Shown: one piece after another, positions 9,008 through 19,841 of the stretch
Position numbering within the stretch: the stretch's first letter is position 1
Layout: each line of letters begins with the position of its first letter
Assembly (NCBI RefSeq): GCF_003144405.1
Contig: NZ_PENW01000026.1
Coordinates: 62,001 to 126,000, forward strand
Length of the DNA stretch: 64,000 bases
Origin: Proteus cibi
GTDB lineage: Bacteria; Pseudomonadota; Gammaproteobacteria; Enterobacterales; Enterobacteriaceae
Direction: 5' to 3'
Position numbers and translations under genes: made by a program
The notes under the pieces: generated by a model
The model's input: the letters and a program-made list of their open reading frames with translations, nothing else
Told to the model about the DNA's origin: nothing
Database searches by the model: none

Positions 9008-9661
9008 TTAAGGCTTATATGCCCTTACCTCACCTTGTAAGCCCGTAAGCTCTTTTAAATGAGGCAAAATAGCCTGTAATTCTGACTTAGAGGCACTCGG
9101 GCCAATGTAAATTCGAGTCACTTGCCCTGCCACTGGGCGTGCCGGTATGGTATATACCGGATAACCAGAGAAATGCATTTTCGCAATAATTTCTTCTACC
9201 TTCGCAGCATTTTTCAACGCACCTAATTGAACAACCCACGCCTCCCCTTTAGGTGGCTTAGTTTCTTGCACGGGTGGTGCTGGTGGTTGTGTTGGTGGTG
9301 TAACTACAGCAGGAGGCTCTGGTGTAGGTGTTGGCTGTTGTGGTGGTTGTACCGATGGTGTAACAGGTACAACAGCGGGTGCTTCTGGTGTTGTCACAGC
9401 AGGTTGCTCAACGCCTGTCACGGCTTCAGAAATCATACCTTCAGATGCGCCTTCTGATGGAGTCGAAGGCACCGCCGTTTGTTCTATCGGAGCGATAGAT
9501 TCTATTTCTTGCTCATCACCTGGTTTGGGTACTAAAGGAATAGAGGCGAACTGGTCTTCGTTATATTTCTTATCGCCGTCAAGCAGTGCAGGTAAAAAAA
9601 TAACCCCCACTGCCACCAATACAACGGCACCGACTAAGCGATTTTGAAATTTACTCGCCAC
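9008..9661 (-). CDS. dedD: DedD, SPOR-domain cell division protein
   Basis: Bitopic inner-membrane protein of about 217 residues. A short cytoplasmic N-terminus (ASKFQNRL) leads into one membrane helix (VGAVVLVAVGVIFLPALL), then a long Pro/Thr/Val-rich periplasmic linker (about residues 60-140) and a C-terminal SPOR domain (WVVQLGALKNAAKVEEI onward) that binds denuded septal peptidoglycan. I chose the GTG at 9661, aligned with the E. coli start and seven bases after GGAG; a GTG six bases further upstream is too close to that site. It overlaps the folC stop by 11 bp. Confidence 0.93.
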   Translation of the reverse strand: MASKFQNRLVGAVVLVAVGVIFLPALLDGDKKYNEDQFASIPLVPKPGDEQEIESIAPIEQTAVPSTPSEGASEGMISEAVTGVEQPAVTTPEAPAVVPVTPSVQPPQQPTPTPEPPAVVTPPTQPPAPPVQETKPPKGEAWVVQLGALKNAAKVEEIIAKMHFSGYPVYTIPARPVAGQVTRIYIGPSASKSELQAILPHLKELTGLQGEVRAYKP

Positions 9662-10949
9662 CCACACTCTCCTTTTCCAAAAGTTCCATCACATGTGCGA
9701 CAGTATGAAATGAGCCACAAACCACAACAATATCGTTAGGAGCTGCATCAGACATTGCTTGTTGCCATGCATGTTCAACACTATCGAATACCATGGGTTT
9801 CTCAAGATGCTGAGCTAACACATCAGCAGAAGCACCACGAAACTCATTAAGTGGAGCGACATACCAATGATCAGCCAATGGTGTTAAGCACGCTAATGTT
9901 CCTGCAATATCTTTATCACCCAGCATACCAACAACAATACGTACCTGAGTATCAGATTTTTGTGGTAATTGTGATAATTTTTCCGCTAAATATCCTGCCG
10001 CATGAGGATTATGAGCCACATCAAAGATAACCAAAGGGTGTTGAGAAATGACCTGAAAACGACCAGGTAATTGTGCGCGAGACATACCTTCGACAATACT
10101 TTTCTGTGTTATTGCTTGGCTGACTTTATCATCAGATTGGAGCAAGCAACGAATAACCCCCATTGCTGTCGCCGCATTGGCTAACGGAATATTAGGGATG
10201 GGTAATGCATCAAATTCACAGTCAACACAACGCCAATGCCAATGCTCACCTTCAATAGCAAAAGACCAATCCGTTCCACGACGGAAAAGTTTAGCTTTTT
10301 TTTCATTGGCAACTTGGGCTATGGAATGAGGCATATCCGGCTCACCCACAACAGCATAGTGGTTGGCTCGGAAAATACCGGCTTTCTCGTGACCAATATG
10401 CTCTCTATCGGCACCTAACCAATCTGTATGATCGAGGGCAATACTGGTGATAGCAGCAATATCCGCATCAACAATATTCGTCGCATCTAATCGACCGCCT
10501 AATCCTACTTCAAGAATAACCACATCAAGTTGTGCTTGTTGAAATAACTTTAGCGCAGCCAAAGTGCCATATTCAAAAAAGGTCAACGAAATATCGCCTC
10601 TCGCTTGTTCGATTTCTGCAAACACTTCACAAAAAGCACTTTCGGAGAGTTCTTTGCCTTGAATACGAACACGTTCTGTATAACGAACCAGATGAGGGGA
10701 GCTATAAACACCGACGTTCAATCCTGATGCCATCAAGATTGACTCTAGCATATGACAGGTTGTGCCTTTTCCATTTGTACCAGAGACAGTAATTACCTTA
10801 GGTGCAGGACGTAACACATTTAATATTTTTCCTACCTTGCCTACTCGCTCTAACCCCATATCAATAGCGCTGGAGTGTAAATGTTCAAGATAAGAAAGCC
10901 ACACCGACAAAGGCGATGTGGCTTTAGGAGCAGTTATGATATTAGACAT
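9651..10949 (-). CDS. folC: Bifunctional folylpolyglutamate / dihydrofolate synthase
   Basis: Cytoplasmic Mur-ligase-family enzyme that adds glutamate to dihydropteroate and to reduced folates. The ATP-binding P-loop is SGTNGKGTT (about residue 58), followed by the [15 protein letters not shown] motif and DHTDWLG; the C-terminal ligase domain has FDVAHNPHA. From MSNIITAPK the length is about 432 residues, close to E. coli FolC. An upstream in-frame extension inside accD is not needed. The start overlaps the accD stop by 8 bp, and the 3' end overlaps dedD, so accD-folC-dedD is probably one translationally coupled unit. Confidence 0.96.
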   Translation of the reverse strand: MSNIITAPKATSPLSVWLSYLEHLHSSAIDMGLERVGKVGKILNVLRPAPKVITVSGTNGKGTTCHMLESILMASGLNVGVYSSPHLVRYTERVRIQGKELSESAFCEVFAEIEQARGDISLTFFEYGTLAALKLFQQAQLDVVILEVGLGGRLDATNIVDADIAAITSIALDHTDWLGADREHIGHEKAGIFRANHYAVVGEPDMPHSIAQVANEKKAKLFRRGTDWSFAIEGEHWHWRCVDCEFDALPIPNIPLANAATAMGVIRCLLQSDDKVSQAITQKSIVEGMSRAQLPGRFQVISQHPLVIFDVAHNPHAAGYLAEKLSQLPQKSDTQVRIVVGMLGDKDIAGTLACLTPLADHWYVAPLNEFRGASADVLAQHLEKPMVFDSVEHAWQQAMSDAAPNDIVVVCGSFHTVAHVMELLEKESVGGE

Positions 10950-11910
10950 CTTCTTTTTTATTCGTTTCGATGTTAATTTCTGGCTCGTTGTCTGTAGATC
11001 CCACTTCATCAGCAATCATTTCTTCACTGATGATTTCATCTTCATTTTCATCTTCGACTAAATCATACTGAGTCAGCTTAGCCAGTAATTCAGCCAGCTC
11101 ATCACGCATTTCAGGACGACGAATAATCATATCAATCGCCCCTTTTTCTAGTAGGAACTCACTGCGTTGGAAACCAGCAGGCAGTTTTTCACGTACTGTT
11201 TGTTCAATAACACGAGGACCGGCAAAACCAATAAGTGCTTTAGGTTCAGCAACGTTGATATCACCTAACATTGCTAAACTTGCAGAAACGCCACCCATTG
11301 TCGGATCAGTCATGACTGAAATATAAGGTAAACCACGTTCTTGCATTTTTGCTAATGCTGCACTGGTTTTTGCCATTTGCATTAATGACATCAGCGCTTC
11401 TTGCATACGAGCGCCACCACTCGCAGAGAAGCAAACTAATGGGCAGTTATCTTCAAGAGCTTGCTCAACCGCACGAACAAAACGAGCACCCACAACAGAA
11501 GCCATTGAACCGCCCATAAACGCGAATTCAAAAGATGCAGCAACAACTGGCATCTTTTTCAGCGTTCCTTTCATCACGATTAATGCGTCTTTTTCTTGCG
11601 TTTGTTTTTGAGCAGCGCTAATTCTGTCTTTGTATTTTTTAGAGTCACGGAATTTCAGAATATCTTTAGGCTCTAATTCGCTACCTAATTCGGTTGTACT
11701 TCCTGTATCAAGGAAAGTCTCAAGGCGACGGCGCGCTGAAATGCGCATATGGTGATCACATTTAGGGCAAACCTCTAAATTACGCTCTAATTCTGCGCGA
11801 TAGAGTACCTGCCCACAGCTGTCACATTTAGTCCAAACCCCTTCAGGGATATTGGCTTTACGTGAACTTGTGATAGTGCTTTTGTTTAGAATTTTTTCAA
11901 TCCAGCTCAT
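10942..11910 (-). CDS. accD: Acetyl-CoA carboxylase carboxyltransferase subunit beta
   Basis: AccD forms the carboxyltransferase with AccA and transfers CO2 from carboxybiotin to acetyl-CoA in fatty-acid synthesis. The N-terminal zinc ribbon (CDSCGQ and CPKCDHH, residues about 27-50) and the crotonase-fold segment with [15 protein letters not shown] and [10 protein letters not shown] are present. I start at MSWIEK as in E. coli (about 322 residues), ignoring a 21-codon upstream extension. The C-terminus carries a Glu/Asp-rich tail ([12 protein letters not shown] onward) unlike the Pro-rich tail of E. coli AccD. folC follows with an 8-bp overlap. Confidence 0.96.
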   Translation of the reverse strand: MSWIEKILNKSTITSSRKANIPEGVWTKCDSCGQVLYRAELERNLEVCPKCDHHMRISARRRLETFLDTGSTTELGSELEPKDILKFRDSKKYKDRISAAQKQTQEKDALIVMKGTLKKMPVVAASFEFAFMGGSMASVVGARFVRAVEQALEDNCPLVCFSASGGARMQEALMSLMQMAKTSAALAKMQERGLPYISVMTDPTMGGVSASLAMLGDINVAEPKALIGFAGPRVIEQTVREKLPAGFQRSEFLLEKGAIDMIIRRPEMRDELAELLAKLTQYDLVEDENEDEIISEEMIADEVGSTDNEPEINIETNKKEDV

Positions 11911-12079
11911 TAATGGACCTTTTCGTCTGAATCTGACCTTCGCCAGTAAAATTATTGTTAGCGTATCAACCACAATGCACTGGCTGTGTGGTTAGCAAAG
12001 TTTATGATGATACCGCTTACTGAATTTCAGCGCATCTCTTTATTATGGCTATTCTACGGCAAAAACTGATGACAACTGC

Positions 12080-12781
12080 TCAAACCTCTTTGTTATCATT
12101 TTCTTTCTTTGCTTTTGCACTCGCTCTGCGGTGGCGTAGGATCTCAATAACGCCCGGTAAAATAGAAATAACAATAATGGCAACAATTAGCAATTTTAAG
12201 TTCTTTTGAACTATATCTAAGTCACCAAAAAAGTATCCTGCATAAGTAAATAGCAGTACCCATGCAATTGCCCCAGTAACATTATAAAAGGCAAAGTGAC
12301 GATATGACATTTTACCCATTCCTGCAACGAATGGCGCAAAAGTTCGGATAATCGGCACGAATCTTGCCAAAATTATTGCTTTACCACCATGCTTTTCATA
12401 AAAAGCATGGGTTTTATCTAGATATTCTCGACGGAAAATCTTTGAATCAGGCTTACTAAATAGTTTTTCACCAAAAAGTCGCCCAATAGAATAGTTAACA
12501 GCATCCCCTAAAATAGCGGCACAAAGTAACAGTAAAACAATAATATGAACATTCACATCATTGGTTTCTAGTGAAGCTAAAGCGCCAGCAACGAATAATA
12601 AGGAGTCTCCGGGTAAGAAAGGCGTTACCACTAGCCCTGTTTCACAAAAAACAATAAGAAACAAGATGGCATAAACCCATGTACCATATTGTGCGACGAG
12701 TTCTGCTAAATGTGCATCAATATGTAAAATAAAATCAATTAGAAATTTAATTAAATCAACAAATTGCGTTAATATTTCCAT
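12080..12781 (-). CDS. dedA: DedA family membrane protein
   Basis: Inner-membrane protein of 233 residues of the DedA/SNARE-associated (VTT) family. The family motifs [17 protein letters not shown] and the [15 protein letters not shown] segment with its conserved arginines are present, and hydrophobic segments flank both. Family members are undecaprenyl-phosphate or phospholipid flippases or support proton-motive force; for DedA itself the role is less sure. Sequence is very close to E. coli DedA, which also sits between accD and truA. GAGG lies six bases before the ATG; truA ends 24 bp upstream. Confidence 0.94.
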   Translation of the reverse strand: MEILTQFVDLIKFLIDFILHIDAHLAELVAQYGTWVYAILFLIVFCETGLVVTPFLPGDSLLFVAGALASLETNDVNVHIIVLLLLCAAILGDAVNYSIGRLFGEKLFSKPDSKIFRREYLDKTHAFYEKHGGKAIILARFVPIIRTFAPFVAGMGKMSYRHFAFYNVTGAIAWVLLFTYAGYFFGDLDIVQKNLKLLIVAIIVISILPGVIEILRHRRASAKAKKENDNKEV

Positions 12782-12805
12782 AAATCCTCAGAAAACTGGG
12801 TGTCT

Positions 12806-13690
12806 TTATGATTGAGATATCTCAATAGGGTTATCCGCTAAAAATAGTGGGCCCATTGCAGGTTTTGGTAATTCAAAATGATCAGGATAATCTACTGAAA
12901 CTAAATACAATCCATTTGCTTTCGCTGTGGCAGCAGCTTTAGTTCTGTCTTTTAAGGCTAATAATTCAGCCATCCAAGTAATATCCTGATTGCCACACCC
13001 TATTTCTAAAAGGCTGCCAACAATATTTCTCACCATATGATGAACAAATGCATTTGCTTTAATATCCACAACAACATAGTCACCATATCGAGAAACATTG
13101 ACATGCATAACATTACGCCAAGGCGTTCGTGATTGACATTGGACAGCTCTAAAAGAGGTAAAATCATTTTCACCCAGTAGACATTGCGCGGCTTGATGCA
13201 TACGTTCAGCGTCTAAAGGGTAATGAAAATGTGTCACGCCTGATGACAAAATAGCGGGACGATAGCGATGATTAAAAATCACATAGCGATAACGTCTTGC
13301 TGTTGCACTAAAGCGAGCATGAAAATCATCAGAAACGGTTTTTACCCAACGAACAGCGATATCCGCAGGTAAATGAGTATTAACACCCATTGTCCATGCG
13401 GGATCTTTACGGTGCGCCGTCGTTTCAAAATGGACAACTTGCCCCGTTGCATGTACACCAGCGTCAGTTCTCCCCGCACAAAACACAGATATAGGCTCAT
13501 TAGCTACCTGTGAAAGCGCTTTTTCTAGCCGTTCTTGTACACTGCGCACTTCATTTTGGCGTTGCCAGCCATAATAGCGACTACCATCATATTCAACGCC
13601 TAAAGCAATTTTGATTGTTGTGCTTTCAGGCGTAACCGCTGACTCTGTCAAGGGCTGCTCTGCCACTTCAGCACTCACTTGCACATTCAT
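12806..13690 (-). CDS. truA: tRNA pseudouridine(38-40) synthase TruA
   Basis: Modifies U38-U40 in the anticodon stem-loop of many tRNAs. The catalytic aspartate is in [18 protein letters not shown], and the family block [16 protein letters not shown] follows. At 294 residues it is some 25 longer than E. coli TruA because of an N-terminal extension ([19 protein letters not shown]) of low complexity. The ATG overlaps the usg stop as TAATG, so translational coupling is likely; the extended start is therefore credible, although no strong Shine-Dalgarno is close. Confidence 0.95.
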   Translation of the reverse strand: MNVQVSAEVAEQPLTESAVTPESTTIKIALGVEYDGSRYYGWQRQNEVRSVQERLEKALSQVANEPISVFCAGRTDAGVHATGQVVHFETTAHRKDPAWTMGVNTHLPADIAVRWVKTVSDDFHARFSATARRYRYVIFNHRYRPAILSSGVTHFHYPLDAERMHQAAQCLLGENDFTSFRAVQCQSRTPWRNVMHVNVSRYGDYVVVDIKANAFVHHMVRNIVGSLLEIGCGNQDITWMAELLALKDRTKAAATAKANGLYLVSVDYPDHFELPKPAMGPLFLADNPIEISQS

Positions 13691-14700
13691 TAGTAAAACT
13701 GCTCCTGCATTAATTGCTCTGCGACTTCAACAGCCATTAATGCCCCACCAAAGCGCACGTTATCTGCTACTGACCAAAATTGTAAAGCTTCTGGCATACC
13801 ATAATCATTACGGAAACAGCCTAAATTTAAACTCACATTACCAGATGCATCAGTGACTTGAGTTGGAAAATCATTTTCATCACTGATATTAAGATCTTCA
13901 TTTTCTTGTAATGTTTCACGCGCTTCATCACTTCCCATTGGGCGTGAAGTTTCTAATTGTACTGACTGTGCATTACCATAGAAAACAGGCGCTTGCAGTG
14001 TAGTAACAGAGATTGGTAAACCTTCGTCTTGTAAAATTTTACGAATTTGATCAACCATGCGACGCTCTTCTTGTATAGAGCCTTCGTCATCAACCATTAA
14101 AGGTAAAATGTTAAATGCTAACTGCTTATTAAAACGACCTAATTCCGGCGGAATACCGTTAAGTAAACGTGCACTTTGCCCTGCCAGTTCATCTACGGCT
14201 TGTTTTCCAAAACGAGAAACCGACATTAAATTTGTCACGCTAAGGCGCGTTAAACCCGCAGATTCTGTTAATGGATTAATGGCACGTAATAATTGGCTCA
14301 CCATGCTATCAGCAATTGAAACAATATTACGAGTACGATATTCCGCTAGCATTGCACTGTTCACGCCTGGAACAACCAACGGTACATCCCAATCCATTGC
14401 AAAAATGCCACTACAATCAATCACGATACAGCCCGCATCAGCCGCTTGTTGTGCATATTGCGCACTGATTTCTGTCGGTGCCGCAAAGAAAGCTAATTGA
14501 ATATCAGCCCACTCGATATTGTGAATACCTTGAACCGCAACACTTTTGCTATTTACACGCACTGATTTCCCAATGCTATCTTCACTTGCGACTGCAGTTA
14601 ATTCACCAATGGGAAATTCACGTTCTTGCAGCAGTTCTAAAATTGCTTCACCAACAGCGCCTGTTGCACCAACAACTGCAATATTCCAACCTTCTCCCAT
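13690..14700 (-). CDS. usg: Usg, aspartate-semialdehyde dehydrogenase-like protein
   Basis: Rossmann-fold protein of 336 residues related to aspartate-semialdehyde dehydrogenase; the nucleotide motif [16 protein letters not shown] is at the N-terminus. Where true dehydrogenases have the catalytic cysteine (Asn-Cys-Ser/Thr), this protein reads [11 protein letters not shown], with no Cys, so it is unlikely to be an active ASADH. This is also how I understand the Usg group. It lies directly upstream of truA with a 1-base stop/start overlap, as in E. coli. Role unknown. Confidence 0.92.
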   Translation of the reverse strand: MGEGWNIAVVGATGAVGEAILELLQEREFPIGELTAVASEDSIGKSVRVNSKSVAVQGIHNIEWADIQLAFFAAPTEISAQYAQQAADAGCIVIDCSGIFAMDWDVPLVVPGVNSAMLAEYRTRNIVSIADSMVSQLLRAINPLTESAGLTRLSVTNLMSVSRFGKQAVDELAGQSARLLNGIPPELGRFNKQLAFNILPLMVDDEGSIQEERRMVDQIRKILQDEGLPISVTTLQAPVFYGNAQSVQLETSRPMGSDEARETLQENEDLNISDENDFPTQVTDASGNVSLNLGCFRNDYGMPEALQFWSVADNVRFGGALMAVEVAEQLMQEQFY

Positions 14701-14745
14701 AAGATATCCTCCAATACCATAAAATTTTTAAAATAATATTTTGCT

Positions 14746-15888
14746 TTATTTTTGTGTTGCACTTTTATATGTAGCGCTAAAGCCAATTGCATTTAATGTA
14801 TCAACCGTGCTTTGATTGTCACAAATAACGTGCAGTGAAGACCATTCACGACGCACAGGATAAAATTTGCGTAATTTATCAAACTCCCCTTTTATTCCTG
14901 CCACTTTTCGTAATGGAGCATCATCACGGCGCACATCATAAACAAGATGAATAAGTTGTTTTAAAAGTGTTTGTGTTAACTCACCTTGTACTGAAATGGT
15001 GGAAATAGTAGGTGCAGGCAACAGCGTTGATAATTCAACTTGTTGAGGCTGCCCAATAAAATCACAATAAGCTTCAAAAACTTGAGTGGTACCACGCGCC
15101 TTACCTTCTAAGGTATAACCGGCTATATGTGGCGTCGCGATATCAACTTTATTTAATAATTCAATAGAGAGATCTGGCTCAGGCTCCCAAACATCCAATA
15201 CAACGCGTAAGGATTTACCGTTCTCAAGTACAGATAATAATGCTTGATTATCAACAACCTCGCCACGGCTCGCATTAATTAAAATACGTCCTTCAGGTAG
15301 TTTTTCGAGGTTGCTCTCATTAATTAAATGATAACTTTTGTATAAGCCTGATTTATTGAGAGGTGTATGGAAAGTGATAATATCCGCTTTTTCTAACAAT
15401 GTTTCCAATGGATGAAATTCTTCATCATCACCATTATCCGCTCTTGGTGGATCGCAAAGTAAAACATTGACACCCAATGCACGAAGGCGTGTTGCTAATC
15501 GCCCCCCTACATTTCCCACACCAACAATACCGACAACTTTATCGGTTAATTGAAAGCTATCTTGCTCTGCTAGCATCATCAGTGCAGAAAATACATATTC
15601 AACAACCGCGATAGCATTACAGCCTGGGGCTGATGAAAAACCAATTTGTTGCTGTTCTAACCAAGCTATGTCGACATGATCAAAACCCGCAGTCGCCGTT
15701 CCAACAAATTTTACTGGTTTGCCTGATAATAAGGATTCATTGACTTTAGTAATGGATCTCACCATTAAGGCATCAGAATCATTAAGCTCATCAGTAGGTA
15801 ATGGGCGACCAGAAACAGCTTTTACCTCACCTAATTGGCGGAAAAGTTGTTCCGCATAAGGCATATTTTCATCAACCAGAATTTTCAC
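14746..15888 (-). CDS. pdxB: Erythronate-4-phosphate dehydrogenase
   Basis: Second step of DXP-dependent pyridoxal phosphate synthesis: oxidises 4-phosphoerythronate. The protein has 380 residues and belongs to the D-2-hydroxyacid dehydrogenases: NAD motif [13 protein letters not shown] near residue 115, catalytic Arg in [10 protein letters not shown], Glu in WEPEPDL, and His in [10 protein letters not shown]-terminal dimerisation domain specific to PdxB follows. Gene order pdxB-usg-truA is the same as in E. coli; the gap to usg is 45 bp. Confidence 0.96.
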   Translation of the reverse strand: MKILVDENMPYAEQLFRQLGEVKAVSGRPLPTDELNDSDALMVRSITKVNESLLSGKPVKFVGTATAGFDHVDIAWLEQQQIGFSSAPGCNAIAVVEYVFSALMMLAEQDSFQLTDKVVGIVGVGNVGGRLATRLRALGVNVLLCDPPRADNGDDEEFHPLETLLEKADIITFHTPLNKSGLYKSYHLINESNLEKLPEGRILINASRGEVVDNQALLSVLENGKSLRVVLDVWEPEPDLSIELLNKVDIATPHIAGYTLEGKARGTTQVFEAYCDFIGQPQQVELSTLLPAPTISTISVQGELTQTLLKQLIHLVYDVRRDDAPLRKVAGIKGEFDKLRKFYPVRREWSSLHVICDNQSTVDTLNAIGFSATYKSATQK

Positions 15889-16037
15889 GGTGTTATCTCA
15901 CTGATTTGGTATTTATGTGTGTAAACAATCAATCGAAAAATAAAATTAAGCGGTCTATTTTGCCACTTATTCACCGCAAAGCCTATTATTGACAGTAAAA
16001 TCCGACTAGATTTTAAGTAAATAAATGAAAAGAAAGC

Positions 16038-16820
16038 TTAACAATTGGGTAATCGACGAAAACGTTCGGGTGTTGTGCCAGCATATTGTTGAAACATTGC
16101 AATAAATGAAGATGAAGAGCTATATCCCACATCAAATGCAATGTCATTCACGCTTTTCCCTTGTTCTAATAAAGAAATTGCATGTAAAAAGCGTAGGCGC
16201 TTACGCCATTCACTAAATGACATACCTAATTCTTGTTGGCAACGACGAGAGAGTGTTCTTTCTGAGGTATAACGTTTTTTAGCCCATTCTTCTAAAGAGG
16301 TATTATTCGCTGGGTCCTGCTCTAATACAGAAAGTATAGGAGCAAGTAATTTATCTTTAGAAGACGGTAAATAAGTATGATGTATTGGCGAAGCTTTAAG
16401 TTGATCAATCAATACTTGAGCTAAGCGAAAATCTTCTTCTGTTTGTGGTTTACACACGCCACGATGAAAAAAGTCTGAAAAGATGGTTGAAAAAATAGCA
16501 CTTAATTGGATCAAACAAGGTTTATCTAATAATCCTTCACACCAACTTGGCGCGATATCTAGCACTTTAAAAGAGAGTGTTTTTTTATTGTAACTAGCAT
16601 GCCCTGTATTTTTGGGTATCCATACACTAAATTCTGGTGGCGCTAAAAACCGCTGTCCTCCGGCTTCTAAATCCATGACACCTGAAATCACATAAAGTAA
16701 CTGACCAAAATCATGTTGATGATATACAAATTCTGTTTCAGCCAATAGTTGCTCATCACGAAATCGTACTGTATCTGGATCAGACAATAACCATTGCATT
16801 TTTTGTTGTTCAATTGTCAT
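16038..16820 (-). CDS. AraC-family transcriptional regulator with cupin domain
   Basis: 260 residues. An N-terminal cupin-like sensor (about 1-150; HQHDFGQLLYVISGVM and the PEFSVWIPKNTGHAS block) precedes a C-terminal AraC double HTH (SLEEWAKKRYTSERTLSRR and VNDIAFDVGYSSSSSF). It is divergent from a DMT-family exporter 120 bp away, and regulator plus exporter form a common pair, so control of that transporter is the simplest inference. The ligand is unknown. Confidence 0.85.
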   Translation of the reverse strand: MTIEQQKMQWLLSDPDTVRFRDEQLLAETEFVYHQHDFGQLLYVISGVMDLEAGGQRFLAPPEFSVWIPKNTGHASYNKKTLSFKVLDIAPSWCEGLLDKPCLIQLSAIFSTIFSDFFHRGVCKPQTEEDFRLAQVLIDQLKASPIHHTYLPSSKDKLLAPILSVLEQDPANNTSLEEWAKKRYTSERTLSRRCQQELGMSFSEWRKRLRFLHAISLLEQGKSVNDIAFDVGYSSSSSFIAMFQQYAGTTPERFRRLPNC

Positions 16821-16940
16821 CGTTATGTTGTTCTCTTGTCATATTGTCTTTATTGGTCTATCTGTTGTCTGGTTTTCATTATATATATCTAATCAGACAG
16901 GCTTACAATAGCGGTCTGGTTTAAAATAGATGTGAGAACA

Positions 16941-17861
16941 ATGAAAAACGCAATTTTTCCGCTTTTAGCGGTGTTAATCTGGTCCATTAATGCAGTCGTC
17001 AATAAAGCAGCTGCGTCTGTTATTGATCCTGCTGCAATCTCTTTTTATCGTTGGTTCCTCGCCTTTTTAATTATGACACCTTTTTTGATCATGCCAGTTT
17101 GGCATCATCGTAAAACCGTCAAACAATATTGGTGGAAATTATTTATTCTTGGTGCATTAGGGATGGTGATGTACCAAAGTTTGGCTTATTATGCGGCGCA
17201 TTATGTGAGTGCGACATTTATGGGAATACTAAACTCTCTCATCCCATTATTAACCGTGATTATTAGTATTTTTGTTTTACGTGTCGTACCTACGGTAGGT
17301 ATTGTTTTAGGCACCGTGCTTTCAATTAGTGGCTTAGTTTGGCTAATTAGCCGTGGCGACCCCTCTCAGTTACTTACCCAAGGTTTGGGTTATGGTGAAC
17401 TGATGATGTTTATTGCATCGGCGTCATACGCTCTTTATGGTGTATTAACAAAACGATGGTCAATTGCACTACCTAACTGGCAATCACTTTACGTACAAAT
17501 TGGATTTGGCGTTCTGTTATTATTACCAAACTTCTTTCTTGCCGAAAGTGTTGCATTAACAAAAGATAATATTGGATTGGTTATCTTCGCAGGTATCGGA
17601 GCTTCTATTCTTGCACCTTATCTGTGGATTTTAGGTGTGATGAAATTAGGTGCAAATACAACCTCTATTTTTATGAACCTCATGCCATTATTTACTGCAA
17701 TGATCGCTATCGCACTTCTTGGTGAAGAAATGCATAGTTATCACTTAGTCGGTGGGGGGATTGTGTTACTTGGTGTCCTCTTAGTGCAACAACTTAGAAC
17801 ACCACTGAATTTCCGACGTCAGTCTGCTCAGAAAAAAGTAGATTGTCATCAGGAGATGTGA
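16941..17861 (+). CDS. EamA/DMT-family transporter
   Basis: Inner-membrane drug/metabolite transporter of about 306 residues with ten predicted membrane helices in two EamA repeats (first around WSINAVVNKAAASVIDP, second around GELMMFIASASYALYGVL). Members mostly export amino acids or small metabolites. I use the ATG at 16941 (MKNAIF); a GTG three codons upstream lacks a Shine-Dalgarno. The adjacent divergent AraC gene probably regulates it. Substrate unknown. Confidence 0.85.
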   Translation: MKNAIFPLLAVLIWSINAVVNKAAASVIDPAAISFYRWFLAFLIMTPFLIMPVWHHRKTVKQYWWKLFILGALGMVMYQSLAYYAAHYVSATFMGILNSLIPLLTVIISIFVLRVVPTVGIVLGTVLSISGLVWLISRGDPSQLLTQGLGYGELMMFIASASYALYGVLTKRWSIALPNWQSLYVQIGFGVLLLLPNFFLAESVALTKDNIGLVIFAGIGASILAPYLWILGVMKLGANTTSIFMNLMPLFTAMIAIALLGEEMHSYHLVGGGIVLLGVLLVQQLRTPLNFRRQSAQKKVDCHQEM

Positions 17862-18424
17862 GTCAATGTCAAAAAGACAACAATAAAAAATGCCGGCTAA
17901 ATTCTTAGCCGGTCACATTCATAATGTTAGATTTAATAAATAAAACTGACACAAGAAATCAAAGTATAAAATATAAAGTAATACAAGTATCCGTGGCAAA
18001 CATTACCAACTTTTATATTAAATAGCTCCTACTTATTTGTAATAAAATAACCCAGATCAATTTTTTCGCGCTCTTTTTGTCTTATTCAACTTTTCCATTC
18101 ATCTAACTCCATATAAAGCAAAACATTTAATGATTTTGAGCGAAATTAAATTAAACGATTGAAATAAAATGAACATACTTTGTTTTTCCTAATATAAACA
18201 ATATATTAACAAAATTTGTCTATTTTATTAGAATAATAAAATGAGTAATTATTAGGAAAGATATTTTTAAACCTTATTTATATAATCTTTTTTTAATGAT
18301 TTTTATTCAAAAAATATCTTTATTAGAATAATAAGTTATTTTTCATAATGAATTTCAAATAAAAAAGCAGACCCCATTAAAATGAAGTCTGCTTTTTTTA
18401 ATAAGAAAATATAAGTATATTTAA
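17862..18424. other. AT-rich intergenic region between DMT exporter and fabB
   Basis: No convincing gene in 563 bases. A hairpin at 17893-17912 (CCGGCTAA, loop ATTC, TTAGCCGG) has an A-run on its left, so it looks like a minus-strand or weak bidirectional terminator behind the exporter gene. The middle part (17940-18360) is very AT-rich with no clear structure. The right end holds the fabB terminator. Confidence 0.6.
18361..18398 (-). terminator. Rho-independent terminator after fabB
   Basis: The arms AAAAAAGCAGAC and GTCTGCTTTTTT surround a 14-base loop, giving a stem with T-runs on both strands. It lies 27 bases past the fabB stop. Confidence 0.9.
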
Positions 18425-19636
18425 CTATTTTTTATATTTACTCATGACTAATGAAGCATTTGTACCACCAAAACCAAAGCTATTTGACATTACCGTCTCT
18501 AGCTTCTGTTCTGTTGGTTGAGTAATGATGTTCATACCCTTTGCTTTATCATCTAATTCTTCAATATTGATGCTTGGTGCAATAAATCCATGCTCTAACA
18601 TTAGTAAGCTATAAATTGCTTCATGCACACCAGCAGCACCTAATGAGTGACCTGTCATTGCTTTTGTTGCTGAGATAGCTGGTGTATGCGAACCAAACAC
18701 TTCAGTGATAGCTTCAAGCTCTTTTAGATCGCCAACGGGTGTTGAAGTACCGTGTGTATTGATATAATCAACTTTATCAATACCTTGCATTGCCATTTGC
18801 ATACAACGTACAGCACCTTCACCTGATGGGGCAACCATGTCGGCACCGTCAGACGTTGCACCATAACCTACGACTTCGCCATAGATATGTGCACCACGCG
18901 CTAATGCGTGCTCTAACTCTTCAACAACCACAATACCGCCACCGCCTGCGATAACAAAACCATCACGGTTTTTATCGTAAGTACGAGAAGCTTTGGTTGG
19001 CGTTTCGTTATATTTAGTTGAAAGTGCACCCATTGCGTCAAATTCGCAGGTCATTTCCCAACTTAACTCTTCACCACCACCAGCAAATACAACATCTTGT
19101 TTGCCTAACTGGATAAGCTCAACGGCGTGACCAATACAGTGTGCTGATGTTGAACAAGCAGAACTGATTGAATAGTTAACACCTTTAATTTTGAAAGGTG
19201 TTGCTAAACAAGCTGAAACACCTGATGCCATTGCACGAGTTACCATATAAGGACCTACGCCACGTAGACCTTTTGCTCTCATGCCATCAGAACCTTGAAC
19301 TTGGTTACGTGGTGAACCACCACCAGAACCAACGACTAAGCCAGAACGAATATTAGAAACTTGGTCTTCTGTCAGACCTGAATCAGCTATCGCCTCTTGC
19401 ATAGATAAATAGGCATAAACCGATGCATCGCTCATAAAACGGCGGATTTTACGGTCAATAAGACCTTCAGTATCAAGCTTAACGTTGCCCCAAATGTGGC
19501 TACGAAGCCCCATCTCTTTAAATTCTTCTGAGAAAGTTATCCCGGAACGACCTTCTTTTAAAGAATCCAGCACTTCTTTCTGGTTATTACCAATGCTCGA
19601 AACAATACCCAGACCCGTGATCACTGCGCGCTTCAT
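18425..19636 (-). CDS. fabB: 3-oxoacyl-ACP synthase I (FabB)
   Basis: Beta-ketoacyl-ACP synthase I elongates acyl-ACP and is required for unsaturated fatty acids. The protein has 403 residues. The thiolase-fold active-site cysteine is in [16 protein letters not shown] (about residue 163), and the two catalytic histidines are in [11 protein letters not shown] and [12 protein letters not shown]. Very close to E. coli FabB over its whole length. Upstream lie a FabR-type palindrome and a FadR-like site. mnmC is divergent, as in E. coli. Confidence 0.98.
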   Translation of the reverse strand: MKRAVITGLGIVSSIGNNQKEVLDSLKEGRSGITFSEEFKEMGLRSHIWGNVKLDTEGLIDRKIRRFMSDASVYAYLSMQEAIADSGLTEDQVSNIRSGLVVGSGGGSPRNQVQGSDGMRAKGLRGVGPYMVTRAMASGVSACLATPFKIKGVNYSISSACSTSAHCIGHAVELIQLGKQDVVFAGGGEELSWEMTCEFDAMGALSTKYNETPTKASRTYDKNRDGFVIAGGGGIVVVEELEHALARGAHIYGEVVGYGATSDGADMVAPSGEGAVRCMQMAMQGIDKVDYINTHGTSTPVGDLKELEAITEVFGSHTPAISATKAMTGHSLGAAGVHEAIYSLLMLEHGFIAPSINIEELDDKAKGMNIITQPTEQKLETVMSNSFGFGGTNASLVMSKYKK

Positions 19637-19690
19637 TCATACCTCTTTACAATAATAGTTGTAGCTGCGGGATTTCTGAATAGCACTTTA

Positions 19691-19706
19691 GCGTACAGTT
19701 GTACGC
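19691..19706. promoter_or_regulatory. FabR operator candidate in fabB promoter
   Basis: GCGTACAGTTGTACGC is a perfect inverted repeat of 7 bp arms around a GT spacer, extended by A/T before the left arm. FabR, the TetR-type sensor of unsaturated acyl groups, is known to bind a GTACA-type palindrome upstream of fabA and fabB. It lies 55 bp before the fabB start. Confidence 0.75.
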
Positions 19707-19708
19707 CG

Positions 19709-19723
19709 AACAAGTCCGATCAG
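19709..19723. promoter_or_regulatory. FadR site candidate in fabB promoter
   Basis: Read toward fabB the sequence is CTGATCGGACTTGTT, which matches the FadR consensus (AACTGGTCNGACNAGTT) in most positions of the TGNTCNGACN core. It lies immediately upstream of the FabR palindrome, the arrangement known for fabB, where FadR activates. The match is imperfect. Confidence 0.55.
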
Positions 19724-19841
19724 GATCTTTTTTACAAAAATACAGATAAGCTGATAAAACACTTTCCCTTTTAAGTCTGGCACAAGCCACCTAACGGCGC
19801 TAAGATATTGGTTAATTTTTACGAGAAATACAGGCAGTTCC

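Noticed and set aside
9227-9457. Trp/Cys-rich plus-strand ORF within dedD
   Set aside because: Antisense of the Pro/Val/Thr-rich linker of DedD, which explains its composition.
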